NCBI RefSeq assembly: GCF_037975245.1
Contig: NC_092579.1
Coordinates: forward strand, 3,372,001-3,436,000
Reading direction: 5' to 3'
Length of the DNA: 64,000 bases
From: Apostichopus japonicus
Taxonomy: Eukaryota > Echinodermata > Holothuroidea > Aspidochirotida > Stichopodidae
Part shown: piece by piece, positions 24,301-37,039 of the stretch
How positions within the stretch are numbered: position 1 is the first letter of the stretch
Layout of the letters: the number at the start of each line of letters is the position of its first letter
Notes under the pieces: model-generated
Database searches by the model: none
What the model was told of the DNA's origin: nothing
What the model saw: only the letters and a program-made list of their open reading frames with translations
Position numbers and translations under genes: made by a program

Positions 24301-24785
24301 ATTACATTTATGTAAATTAGCTTATACCTGTGATGAGAAGAGGAAAGAAAAATGAGTCAAACTATCTGTCAAGCAGGCTGCTAGGAGATTACAGGACGTA
24401 CAGTTTATATGAACTAAAATCCCATTAGTGGAAAAAGGGGGCATGAGATTGTAATCTTGAATTAAAATGGTAATCACCCCTTAAGAGCAAACGGAGTTCA
24501 GGCAGAGGTAAATTTATTTCGATTGGATACGATCTTTATTTCGTTTTTTTATTATCATTTCTTGTATTCCTATGCTGACATATGTCTCTGTTAAGACAAT
24601 TCGTTCGTATTACTAAAGGTTCATCTGTACCACCCACTTTCGCTACGTTGACAACAGACTGTTACTTTGAATGTTTGCCGACATGGACCCTGCAGGTGCG
24701 AAACTCATCAACTGTGCTGATCAGTGAATATCATATTATCACTACCAATGCCAAAATACCGAAATCGAACCAGAAAACGGTTCAC
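21311..24785. other. Intergenic region without a supported gene
   Basis: Moderately AT-rich unique sequence. Two G-rich repeat fragments (about 23523-23640 and 23905-23960, sharing 'cgccgtcctggggga' with 7100) resemble the hAT-like families elsewhere in the window. Open frames are short and show no domain. Confidence 0.4.
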
Positions 24786-25215
<430 letters not shown>

Positions 25216-27454
25216 TTTATTTATGTATTTATCGTATGTTCTCGCAAGTTTTCGATTCATCATTTTGCTGCTAACAGTTGATTTTCAATATGCAATACGA
25301 CTCGTTGCATTATGATTTTAGCATTAAGCCTCCGTCACTTATTAGATATAGGAGCGTTTCAGATTCTGATGCGCATGTTAGAATTTCGGTATTTTACCAT
25401 AATTATGCTTCTTTTTTTCTTCCGCTTAAAACTTCACATTAATGTACAAAACGGTCAAGTCTGTCTTGGACGATTCCATTACGCAACGGGAAGAATATTT
25501 CAAGATTTTAATCTGATTAGTCAGGAACGATGCAGCGTTTGTTTATGTAATTAGTACACTGGTAATTTGTAGAACTCCTATCTTGACCTTGCTCCGCTTA
25601 GCTGACCTCCTACAGTGTGTATATACATATCCTTTTTATCTTACTATTTTTATCTCGGTAGATTTATCTCCTGGGTTATAAATTATCTACCACAGTACAC
25701 TATAAATAACCAAAATAAATAATGACAAAATTGTAGATGATAACAGCTAAGGACGGTAATCAATAGCTTACAGAAATTACAAAATAAAACTCAGAATTTA
25801 CGAACACAATAATATATGATATGCCTTCAAACTAAGACGTGCTCTCTCTCTATATCTATAAATAGAAACGATATTTTCTTTGTTCCTTTATCAGCCTTTG
25901 TTTTTGTTTTGTTTTTGCTTTGTGTTTTTGTTTTTACTTTCATCTTGGCTAATTGATTTAAAATGTATGACTTTTGTGTTTCGTTATTTTGCGATTCCAC
26001 CAAATCTTCCTAATACGGTAACACACAAAATAAGATTGCTAAATTATGCCACTTCTCTTAAATTCTCTATTTTTTACAAAACATTATGGAATTGCAAATG
26101 AATGAATAATTAGTGAGTTTGATTCGCTCGGCAATATTTCATCACCGACACGTATTGCGTCTATGCAATAGAATATTATTGATCAAGCACATTATAATAA
26201 AGCCGAAATCTGAAACTTTTTAAACTTGGCCACTGACTGGGCAAGCTTATGAATTCCATTGTTATGTGATTTAGAATTAAAGAAGATCCTAATTAAAGGG
26301 ATCTTCCGGGAGCAGACAATAAGACACTCATATTCTTCTCTTTTAGTTGAATAGCCCACCTCATTATGTCTTGTTCCGAATATCCCTTTAATTAAAGCGA
26401 TTGGTTTTAAGTGGCAACATTGTGTGCTCACGCAATATACTATCTGATTGATTTTAAGTATAGTTGCGTCCGTTCGGCCAGGCCACTTCAAGCGTTCGGT
26501 TTTAATTACAATATATTATTTGTTTTACTGGACGTTGGATTGACCACACGATCTCTAATCTATTTGTAGTAACTTATTCTAATTATGTCTTAAAAGTTAA
26601 CCGTTCTTGGTAGTAACTATCTGACTATTTGACGAACGTATTAGACTTTGCGATTTGTTGTTTGGTCCAGTCTTCTGATTTTTATCATTTAGAAAAGATA
26701 TATTTAAAGTTTTGGGGAATGTGGTCAACGGTTGTACAATAATCGCACAAATCTTAATAGGATTACTAAACAGCAAAGAAACAACAGTTGAATTTAACAG
26801 TGATACACTCCTGCTGGCTACTTATTACAAGAACAACCCGTTTAACAAGAAAGTCAAGTTTTGTTTTGATTATTGTTCTTTTATGACGGTAAGAACTTTT
26901 AACAACTTTGTCATCACAAAAGTAATTCATGTCGTTTTATCACTTATACGTATACATAAAAACCAGCACTGATAAAACCACACCAACTCTGGTGAATTTT
27001 ACAACTATATGCTCATGTTCTTTACTCAAACGTAACTTGCTTATTGTTCCGTGTATTCCGTGTCACGTATATAACCACCTTGTTAAAATAACTCTATCGT
27101 TATCACCTGGTATATACCAATCGCATCATTTAGTACCATCCGTAATAAACTAGTGCTAAATAACAAAGTTATCTCACAGTACGGTCTGTAATCACCAAAG
27201 CTGGATTGAAAACCCAATAATTTGAAAGTACTATCAGTAATAACCTGTCGTTAATAACCAAGTTATTTGATAGTACCGTTTGTAATAACTCGGCGGATTA
27301 ATGACTTAGGTATAAAATGTTTTTGTTTAAAAACACCCATATATGTGATGAGAGTAGTGTACATGAGGCCTATACAGTCAAATGTTAACGCTGTTTTGAA
27401 ATATAGCATACTGATATCGCGCTATTGAATTTTCGCGCTATTGAATCGCACTAT
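25216..27454. other. Intergenic region without a supported gene
   Basis: AT-rich sequence. Several open frames of 70-100 codons lack any recognisable domain and are interrupted in all neighbouring frames. Nothing else is seen. Confidence 0.4.
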
Positions 27455-27671
27455 TGAAGGCCGGTGCCTTCCAATCATAAGGTCCCCGGTTCGAGTCACT
27501 CCAAGATTAATGTATGTCGTCCAGTTACAGAGTTGTTGACAATTGACAATTAATAATCACGGACGTTAAATGTGAATCTAAGAGACTGACTTCGGTCAGC
27601 TTGCGGCTTTGATAAGCCAATGAGGCTTCTTCGCGAGTTCCTGCTTGCAAGGAGGATCTAAAATACATACC
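27455..27671 (+). mobile_element. tRNA-derived SINE, copy 1
   Basis: Shares about 210 bases with the copy at 61141, from 'gccttccaatcataagg' through the body to the GAGGATCTAAAATACATAC tail. The B-box-like GGTTCGAGTCAC lies at 27488-27499. The extreme 5' end is altered. Confidence 0.75.
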
Positions 27672-28417
27672 ATGACGTCAGTATACAACGTCACAACATA
27701 TATAGTATTGCCTGCTGTATAGAAGTTTGCTTGAGATAAAAACAAATAGATTAATGTGGCAAACATAAGCAGATTCGCTGAACTCCATCTCTTGGTTTAT
27801 TTAAGCATAGGTGTAAATGTTGATGGTGGTATATGTACACACTAGATGCATGCATACCATTGAATATATATGGTAACCGAACTAAAAGTATATGTTTCTC
27901 GGTCTAAAAACTTCGAATTTTCCCAATGCGGCTGTTTTTCCTTCCTTGCATTTGGAGGTGTTCCTAATCTTTAATTTGATCGTAATTGATTAAACTTATA
28001 CACTACAAGGATTTTCTCTATGAATTATCGAATGATTGGGTGATGCAACCAATCCCACCGCTCGGCTACAAATTGCCTTTCAAATTCACTTTACTTTTGC
28101 GTTCTTCATATACGTAGCCTACTACTTGGATTTCTTCTTTGAACCTTCGACCTCCGGGAACACATTTACACATACCGAGCTCAAAGTATAACGACCTTGG
28201 GTGCTGTACATTTCAATTTAATGTTTAAACAGACCGTATAGACTTAACACTGATATTCATCTTCGTTTATCCATGGAAAATTGATTTATGAGGGGGAATT
28301 TATTGCATATCGTTTGTATGGAAAAATCGACCTCCATGCTACATATGCATATGGCACGCGTCACATATTATAACTAATGTTGTCTATGTTTCTTTTTTTC
28401 TCTTCTTGTATACGCAG
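27672..28417. other. Upstream region of elongase copy 3
   Basis: AT-rich sequence ending in a strong polypyrimidine tract and the AG acceptor at 28416-28417. It should hold part of the 5' UTR intron. The promoter and first exon cannot be fixed. Confidence 0.35.
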
Positions 28418-28440
28418 ACGATATAACTCATACTTTCAAA

Positions 28441-29298
28441 ATGCTACTATCAGCTATAGAAAGGTTCGCTTCGACCTACGATGAGCCAGCGCTCATGGAC
28501 TGGTTGCTAAGGCACTGGCCGAAGACCGTCTTGATTAGCGCCATCTATATCGTGCTTGTGTTCGCTGGAAAACGGTGGATGGAAAAGAGAGAGAAATACA
28601 ACTTAAAATGGTTGCTCACCCTCTGGTCTGCATCCCTGGCGATATTTAGCATCATCGGTACATGGTTTACATTTGAGAGAACATACAATGATCTACAAGA
28701 GCATGGATTCAAGTACACGGTCTGTGATAATACCTTCCTGCACACGGGACAAGGATTCTGGCTCTACGTGTTTAGTCTTAGCAAGATTGTCGAGCTGGGA
28801 GACACGTTTTTCATCGTCGCTCGTAAACAGAAATTGATCTTTCTTCACTGGTTTCATCACGTTGCTACGTTAGTGTATACTTGGTACGCGACTGGAAACC
28901 TTGTAGCAGCCGGCAGATACTTCTCCTCCGTAAACTTTGCAGTCCATTCGTTGATGTATTCGTATTTCGCTATCCGTGCTTCCGGTCTTATCCGCCTGCC
29001 CCGTCAAGTTAACATCACGATTACATCACTACAGCTGATACAGATGTTCTTTGGTATTTACGTCAACGTGTACGCCTACATTGAAATCTCCAATGGACGG
29101 CAATGTGACAACACCTGGCCTAGTCTTTATGCCTCCTTTGCAATGTATGCCAGTTATGTTCTGCTCTTCGCCAACTTTTTCTATCAAACCTACTTAGTCA
29201 AATCGAAACTGGGGCCTGGTAAGCCCCATACAAATGGCGTAGTGAAAAATGGAGCCGTTGCACAGAATGGCTATAGGAGTGGTAAGAAGGAAATTTAG
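28441..29298 (+). CDS. Fatty acid elongase, ELOVL6/ELOVL3 type (copy 3, diverged paralogue)
   Basis: 285 residues, the same family as the two upstream genes but clearly older. The motifs are KIVELGDT (about residues 115-122), a histidine box HWFHH (about 136-140, Phe where copies 1 and 2 have Tyr), HSLMYSYF, and TSLQLIQ. The tail is longer, Gly/Asn-rich, and ends KKEI, a KKxx ER-retrieval signal. The ATG was chosen because it follows a splice acceptor (28416-28417) by 23 bases, the same layout as the other two copies, and the coding region is again one exon. The role is two-carbon chain extension of acyl-CoA in the ER; the different histidine-box residue and tail could alter substrate or partner choice, but this is inference. 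Confidence 0.93.
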   Translation: MLLSAIERFASTYDEPALMDWLLRHWPKTVLISAIYIVLVFAGKRWMEKREKYNLKWLLTLWSASLAIFSIIGTWFTFERTYNDLQEHGFKYTVCDNTFLHTGQGFWLYVFSLSKIVELGDTFFIVARKQKLIFLHWFHHVATLVYTWYATGNLVAAGRYFSSVNFAVHSLMYSYFAIRASGLIRLPRQVNITITSLQLIQMFFGIYVNVYAYIEISNGRQCDNTWPSLYASFAMYASYVLLFANFFYQTYLVKSKLGPGKPHTNGVVKNGAVAQNGYRSGKKEI

Positions 29299-29437
29299 AT
29301 CCTTCCTGACTAAATTTTGTATTTCGAATGGGAGACCTCAAATCTTTATCAGTTAAAAGGGTATTGCGTTTCTTTCCATACAGTTCTCTTTGCATTGTTA
29401 TTCCTTCACCTTCCAATGCTCCCGAAGCTTCTGTTTG

Positions 29438-29457
29438 AATAAAACAGCATGAATAAA
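29438..29457 (+). promoter_or_regulatory. Two candidate poly(A) signals, elongase copy 3
   Basis: AATAAA at 29438-29443 and again at 29452-29457, about 140-155 bases after the stop codon. Confidence 0.55.
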
Positions 29458-30750
29458 AACTATTTGATAAAAATCAACAGTAGAATTTTATGGTATGATA
29501 ATGGTGTAAATATAATGCTAATGTATAAAAAGCGATGTTCAGAAAATGTATCATTCAATTATTTAAAATTTAACATTTTTCATGGCGTGTGCAAATATAG
29601 ATATATAGATTCAGTTGATACGGGAACCATTCTGTGGTTTGAAAAACTACAATTTTTTTTTTTTTGTTCAGGTTAAAGTCAATATGTGATACAGATCAAA
29701 ACAAATCTGAAAATAGGCTAGGCCTATATATAACATGTATACGTCTATAGTATGACATAATAGGATACACCAATGGACGTATCTGGAGTGCTATATAGCA
29801 ACTAAGAACAATTACTATTACGGTGTAAGTGCAGAAAAGTGGGCTCATGTAATCAACGAAAATGCTTTAAAATGAAGCAATACAACCTGAAATATGCTAG
29901 ATGAATCTAAAACGGTCACCCATGGAGCAACCTTCTAGTTTAATACGTCTTCGATAAGGTCACATACTGCTGTAGTTGCAGACAAATTTGCTTTGATGGT
30001 TCGATTGCGTCAGCTGTTTGAGAAGAAGATACAACATTCTTCAGTGGACAAAACCTTGATTTAAGTACTTTTAATGCTTTGGTCAATAACCATTTTAAAC
30101 TATCAGGCCAATAACTCTGACTTTGAGAGTAGACATTTGTAGTTTATGGTTGGCCATTGTAACCAAATCTATCGTAAATATACTCAATTTAAAATTAAAT
30201 TTGATCTAACTAAGAACTTCCACCTCCAGAGAAATTTGAATTCACCAAACAATGGTCATAATGAGCAAGTAATTATTAGCTTTTGTTTCTGCCGTTTCCT
30301 AAGATTTCTTTGTCAAGATAGTCTTCAATAAATTGTATATTTTAATGTCAAATGCAACTTTTGATTTTTTTGGAAAATTGTCGGATTTTGCTTCATGATG
30401 TGAAATGACCCTTTATTAGTCAAGCTATTGAGTTATACTGTTATGGGGATTTAATAAACCTCCCCACGTCCACACCCACCCTCTATCCCACCCCGCAAAA
30501 ACTCAAATAAACTGTTCAGTGTAATTCCTTTATGTTGCTCTATCACACTATGTTTGTAGCATGCCCCCTTTAAACATTATCTGAATAAACCATACATCTT
30601 CAGCGAAGTAGTCCTTTGAAATTTTAAATTCGACATAACCTTTCTAAACAGAATAGGAAGAAAATTTACAGTGTATATGCACATCATCTCGTATAGGCCT
30701 ATAACAAGGAATTGGTCTCTTTCCTGTGATGATGTTTTCCATACATTCCA
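29458..30750. other. Intergenic region without a supported gene
   Basis: AT-rich, with a short poly-T run at 29652. No gene or repeat with recognisable ends. Confidence 0.4.
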
Positions 30751-30796
30751 TCGCGAGTTCCTGGAGGAGGATCTAAAATACATGCATACATACATT
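30751..30796 (+). mobile_element. SINE 3' tail fragment
   Basis: Begins TCGCGAGTTCCTG and runs through GAGGATCTAAAATACAT into CATA repeats, matching the 3' end of the SINEs at 27455 and 61141. The rest is missing, as expected for a 5'-truncated retroposed copy. Confidence 0.7.
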
Positions 30797-30810
30797 AATT
30801 ATGTCAATTT

Positions 30811-31086
30811 CAGGCGCGCAGCAAAGGGGGCGAAGGGGCAACCGCACTACTCCCCCCCCCCCCCCGAGCATATTTTTTGTATTTTTTATGATGTCGCTAG
30901 TAATTTCAAAATAGAAAATGCTTAGATGCAACTTACAAGGCCTGGGAAGTACAATTTCTAGCGATCTGGGAGGCATTTTCGGCCAATTTTCTTGTACGCT
31001 TCGCGCCAATACATGGTGGCGCTACGCTTAGATACTTTGCCTACAAGCTTCGCCCCTCCCTTGGAAAATTTCTCGCTATGTGCCTT
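30811..31086. mobile_element. hAT-like MITE, degraded, 276 bp
   Basis: Starts CAGGCGCGCAGC and ends GCTATGTGCCTT. The flanks GTCAATTT (30803-30810) and GTCAAATT (31087-31094) match at 7 of 8 bases. The interior is related, in reverse orientation, to the MITE at 32414 and to part of the element at 7047. Confidence 0.65.
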
Positions 31087-31094
31087 GTCAAATT

Positions 31095-32405
31095 GATTTG
31101 AGATTTTGATTCTCTTTTTCAACAAGCTAAATAGTATGATATTTACACAGCATTTTATATGTCGCCAATACAAAGTGCCTCCAAATATGCTAGAAATTCG
31201 GATAATGGTTACACATGCTCGAATTTCGACAAATATTTCATTGCCGTTCTACGATAGTTCTCCTCACTGAGACATTTGTTCGTCTTTCTTAACAATCCTC
31301 AATGGGTAGGAAAAATGTTTGAGAACCAGAAATTTCAGGAAATTCCTTTTTGCAAAATGCTAGCAACTTTTAACAGGCCGATGTTGATGACCTTTGGGAA
31401 TTGGTTTATCACGTCAGTTTGAAAAAAAGAAGTAAACAACGACTTTGCCCCTTGAGATTATATTTTGGGGAAAAAATCACCAAATGATTGTGCTTGTCAC
31501 GTCTGCTGCAATGAAATAAACTCCGCACGTTCTATCGTGTTTTTATGAAATATTATATTAAATGTGGTTCCATTCTGTTGATCTATCTCTATTTGTTTGT
31601 CGGTTACTTATTAGTTTTGATCACAAAGCGGAATCATTTCGAAATATAAAGGTATAAAAAAAGGTATAAAGGTCACAGCGGCCTGCTTAGATAGCGGAAG
31701 AAATCATTGTTACTACGTAGATTGTTTCTGACGCAATCTCAATCAAGTGTGACCCGCGGATACCCTTGTCAAACAATAAGGTCGGTTGATGGTTATTCGC
31801 TAACTCAAAAGTAAACTCGTAGCAAATAATCTCGTGTATATATACCTTCAGTATTAGGGTACTGACTTTGTATTTAATGCCGGGTTAAATATGAGAGAAT
31901 TAAGGCCATCTGGTAGTTATTTTATACCCTTGCAGATAATATTCTGTGGAAAAAAAAAACAAAAAATGTGTAATGTCACTTCATGTGTTTATTGAGTAGG
32001 AAATGAACTGCAGCCTTTCTTTAACTGAGGTCAAATATATATCCCGAAAACAATGCTACTCGTGATGGCAACAAATTGGCCACTCATGTTGAAACATTTC
32101 CCCCTCCCCCCTTAAATCACTTCCCCAACTCATCGGGACAATCTGTTATGTTATTTAACATCCCCCAATATCTTGGAATAATTTGGAGAACTGCCGAAAC
32201 TGCCGGGAAAGCATATTACAAAGTTTTAGCAATTTTTGTTTTAGCATTCTAGCAGTATGTGGGTTCGGGCAATACTTATGACTTTTGAACGAGCTTTTCA
32301 CAATTTTGGGGGGTTTTTGGGGCTGGATTAATCCGTTGTTTGTGGATAAACATGTGATGACAAAAATTAACATGGTTTAAGGAAAAGAGGTCCAAAGATC
32401 CTGGA
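31095..32405. other. Intergenic region without a supported gene
   Basis: Unique AT-rich sequence. No supported feature. Confidence 0.4.
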
Positions 32406-32413
32406 GATATTAC

Positions 32414-32734
32414 TAGGCGCGTAGCCAGGAATTTTCCAAGGGAGGGGCCGGTCGGAACCTGTAGGCAAATTATCAGAGCTGTATAGATTCTGCATTGAAA
32501 CTATCTAAGCGTAGAGCCACCATATCTTGGCGCTACGCGTACAAGAAAATTTTGGCTGAAAATGCCTCCCAGATCACTGGAAATGGCACTTCCCAGGCTT
32601 TGTAAGTTGCATCTAAGCATGGAGGTAAAACAGATCTAAGCTTGAAATTACTAGCGATATCATAAACACATACAAAAAAAATATGCTCAAGGAGGGGCGG
32701 TCGCCCCCCCCCCCTCCCCTTGGCTACGCGCCTG
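32414..32734. mobile_element. hAT-like MITE with perfect 8-bp target duplication, 321 bp
   Basis: Starts TAGGCGCGTAGCCAGG and ends GGCTACGCGCCTG, so the first base has changed from the expected C. The target duplication GATATTAC is at 32406-32413 and 32735-32742. The interior has a 'ctatctaagcgtagagcc' block shared with the elements at 7047 and 30811. Confidence 0.88.
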
Positions 32735-32742
32735 GATATTAC

Positions 32743-35700
32743 GTGGTTACATAAATACCAGTGAAACCCGAAAATGTAGCATTTCAGTGATAGAATATCG
32801 ATAATTTTTGTCTTGCTGGTCACTGCTACCTCCCAGTTTTGCTAATGGTAATGAGATATTCACGAAATCGATTCCACAGCAGTCGTTCTGCATTAAAATT
32901 CAGCGAAAAATCTTTGAATAATCAAAGCGGTATCAGAAATAAACTTATTTTTTATTGTTGAAAGGTTAGAAGCGAGGTATTGTTATTATTCTCATGCAAG
33001 CAGGTCTTTTAGTTATAACAGCAAGTGGCAGGTACCATATCAAAATAATAGCACTATTATACATCCGCAACTGAAAAAGTGATACAATCGTTGAGAAATA
33101 GTCCGTTTTTTTTTTTTTTTTGGGCTCAACGGAATCCAACGCCAAAACAAAATGATTGAAAGTTTCTTGATTCATTATTAAGGTCAAAAAGATGTTTTTC
33201 CCTCCGAAATACGGCCGATGAAATTATTATTCGTGTGATGGGTAGGCCATGTCAGTAGAAAACTCCTATCTATCCAATAACGGCAGATAAAAGTGGCGAC
33301 TTTAGTGTGTAAGTCCATGGAGTAATTACTGGCGCCGTACGACACTTACATGGAGCGCTGTTGTATATCCCACAGGATCGTTCATATATAAAATTATTGC
33401 GATAAACAGTGGCTGCTTGATAAATCCTAGCCATACGCCCCCCCCCCCCTTCCTCACTCACCGTTAAGACCCTCATCACATAAGCACCTTCTTACCCCCC
33501 CCCCCCCTCCCCACCACTTAAGTTACGTGAATAACGCTAACGAAAATGGTGGCAGTAACAAACACCGATCTGTTTTCCACATTCAAGAAATTTTGTTTTT
33601 CTGAAAATGGACATAATCAGCAGGAGAGCGAGCGATAAGATCTTCACTGAGAAAGGAAAAGGTTACAAAATTAATAAAAATTCGGCCTGTTTATAACCAG
33701 CAACTACTTGACAAACAAGGAAGATGTCCTCCTCATAAGAATTAAAGGATGACAGAACCCGACAGAATTTTAGTCTGGATATGTCAAAAATTCAACAACA
33801 AAGAAACAAAAACAAATCGAGAGTTATGTTTCTATTGATAATCTGGCTTTTGTGATATTATATTTTATCTAATATTTTAAGATATCTAAGATAATCATTT
33901 TTTTTTTTTGTACAAATGTTCTAACTCTCGGAGCTAAAGTAGTGATGACGCAGGCTCTTCAGTGCAAGACTTAATGTTAAGTTTCATCCGATGTGACATT
34001 AAATATTATTTGTGACTGACAAACTTACAATGAATTGTAACCATGTTACTTGAGGCCATAAAAATGTCTTGTACCCCCCCCCCCAAACCCTCGGGAATAG
34101 TTTGTGTTACATCTAAGGAACTGACTCATCTGACCGGTCTGTAAAATAGAGTAAGTTGTGCAGTCACTTTAATATTATGGGACAGTCACACTTTAATATT
34201 ATAGGACGGTCTTTGTGGCTAAAGTCATCATCTAAACAAAGAAAATCAGAAACTGACATTGAATAAAAAATTTCAAATATAATTTATTTCTAACCTGATT
34301 ATGATTTTACAATTAGTTTACATGTCACATCAATATAATAAGTAAAAAATGATCACACAAACAGTGAATTCAAGGTGTTACATAATCACTGCAAAATAGT
34401 TGTTATTTCTCGAGGGAAAATAAAAAAGAGTTGATTAAATATTAGAACAGCTTGGTTAATTTTAACATTCATTTATGAACAGTGCTAGGTATCACAGCAA
34501 ATAGTACCAAAGGAAACAGAATGATGGATAAAGTCATGGCAGCTGGAAGAATTAAAATTACAACAGTTGACATTAAGACATAGCAAAGGTAAAAAAAATT
34601 TAGGAACAGAAAGTAATAGCTACAAAAATTTGAACAAAGCTTAAAATTTTCATTACAAAATTACTCATACCACTTAGTAATTGTAGTAATTATTTGTTAT
34701 TGTTTGAAGTTGAACACAAGAGAATTTAAATGATCAATTTGTTCCTTAATTATCCACATTTCTCAGGAAAATAAATCTGTAAGAATGCTTTCGAATTAGA
34801 AAGACGTCAAGGAGCATACTCTTCCCCCCCCCCCCAATGTCCTCCCCAAAATGATACTTTAAAAAGGAAAGGAAGTGTTCCAAAGTAGGCATCAGGGATC
34901 TCCTCAGCTTTAAGGATCAAACATTGAAAATATATACAATAAAAACGTCAAGCAGAAATGTATCCTCTTTGACACTATGACAGACATTTTGTAAAGTACA
35001 TGAAAAGTTAAAGAGCATTTTTTTCAAGGCATTTACAGTACACTGTTCATATTTGTTTACGAAGTATAAAAGATTGGTTTGTTTCCAAATTGTCTCACTT
35101 GAGAAGAGCACTGATGATACCAATGTTGTGTGTTATATAACATGTTACACAAACAACACAGAAACAAATTCCATGGCATTGGAAGTTAGAAATCAAGTAC
35201 TTCACATTTCTATACATCACAGGGATGTAGTGATAAGGGGGGGGGGTGTTTTCTCTTGCAACCAAAAGCAATGCACCCCACCCCCCCTACTCTTCCATAG
35301 TCATGTCAGAAATACCATCCTATGCATCTGTGTCAGTATAGCCCCCAATATCCTGGGAATATCAAAACATGGTTACCCAGTGTCAAATGTTAACAATTCA
35401 TATACTGATCAACCTTAGATAAAGTATTTCCTCATTAAGATGGTGGAAGGTCTTAGTTTACCCTCCTGATGTCTGGATATAATACTGAAAGATAATATAG
35501 TTTAGTAAAGTACTTTTTGAAGAAAGTCATTCATTTCAACAACAAAAATCAACTTTATAATATGGCAAATAGAACAGAGATGACAAATTTAAAAAAATTA
35601 TTTTACATGATTTTAAAACGAAAAGAATTTGAAAGAACTCCCAAAGTCTACCTATCAATGCTAGAAGCGCTGATTATTTAGAAAAATTAAAAAAATTACT

Positions 35701-37017
35701 TCTTCAAAGGAAGACTGCAAAATGCCTTTCATCATAGTATTAACATAAGCACCCACACCTATTAATGTTAATTATTAATTAGATTATATGAATAATATTA
35801 ATTAATCATGTGCTACTAATATAGCACGGAACTAAATGCACCTTTTAATACCACACACTGCTGAAATCGGTACGCAACCTTCCTCCTATCATCACCGAAG
35901 AGAAGATAACATTCCAAATGTATCACTTTTCAAGAAGAAGACTTAAACAAAGATTATAACAGTACATAATTAACGATTTTTATAGATATTTGCCATGAAA
36001 ACATCATGGAAGAAGCAGTGTGTTTTATTTCTTCAAGAAATGAAGTTTATCTGGGCTAAAAATTCCATCTAACAACAATGATTATATTGATATCTGACAA
36101 AAATAGTTTTATTTCTTAATGCCTGATGATTTGTGAAAGACTGTTTATGTACAAGTTTATGATTTTTAATTTAGAATATTAAAATTCTCTGAGCCAACAA
36201 TTTTGAGGTACCTGAACAATGGTAGACATTTCAGTTGAAAAAAAAATAGATATAAACATTTTATAGTGGGTATTCAAAGTATGTGAAGAGTATAACTGTG
36301 AAAATATTTTATAAGAAGTTATCAGGAAATATACACAATCTTCATTTTTACCAAAATGTTCATAATTCTGTTATATATCATATAATTTGCATCTGTTTAT
36401 TTTGCAAACATGCACAAGCAATTAGTGCCAGAATCCCCCCTCCCAAATAACCCCTACACTTCACAACCAGAATCCCCCCCCCCCAAGAAAAAAAAAACTC
36501 CTACACCTCACAACCACCCCCACTACATAATATTACAGGATGTACCACACAGCCTCGAATGATTATTTCCAAAACACATTAACAGTTTGCACTGCAATAC
36601 CGCACTGCAATACTTGGCAAGGTTTCCTTGGTTTCTTTGAAATAGCACATAGATTGACCCTGTATGAAAGATATTACTGATAAAAAAAGGGATTCAGAGA
36701 GAAAGAATAAAAATCACTGGCTATTATCATTCAGAAAAATATTAAAATTTACCTCAAAATATTCTCTGCAAGGATTTCACTATTTAGGTACATAATAATA
36801 ATAAAGTTCGTTCACACAGTACCACCAATTTAAGTGTCCTTAAACTGTATCAAACAAGATCGAATATAAAAAAACTGTAAAAACTCTTAAAATTCTCACT
36901 GCTGAAACTTTGGATAGAAAATTAAAACCATGCATGGAAGGCCACCTGCTCATGGGAGATCAAATGCCTGAGATGGAGCGCCAATGATTAATTAGGCCTG
37001 AAGCTGTTCATCGTTAA
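32743..37017. other. Intergenic region and probable long 3' UTR of the minus-strand gene
   Basis: Strongly AT-rich. The part nearest 37017 must contain the 3' UTR of the gene ending at 37018. TTTATT (AATAAA on the minus strand) occurs several times, for example near 36396 and 36025, so the true end cannot be chosen. Poly-C runs are at 33438, 33497, 34076, 34826 and 36475. No other gene is supported. Confidence 0.4.
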
Positions 37018-37039
37018 TTAGGCCTGAAGCTGTTCATCG
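36988..37039. repeat. 26-bp perfect tandem duplication across a stop codon
   Basis: The units 36988-37013 and 37014-37039 are identical. The stop codon of the minus-strand gene (37018-37020) lies inside the first unit read, so the second copy falls in the 3' UTR and the protein is unchanged. Confidence 0.9.

Noticed and set aside
26192-26491. 99-codon minus-strand open frame
   Set aside because: No domain, no splice context, and AT-rich composition like its surroundings.
35228-35287. G-run and C-run pair as a structured regulatory hairpin
   Set aside because: Homopolymer runs of this kind occur all over the window, so pairing here is likely chance.
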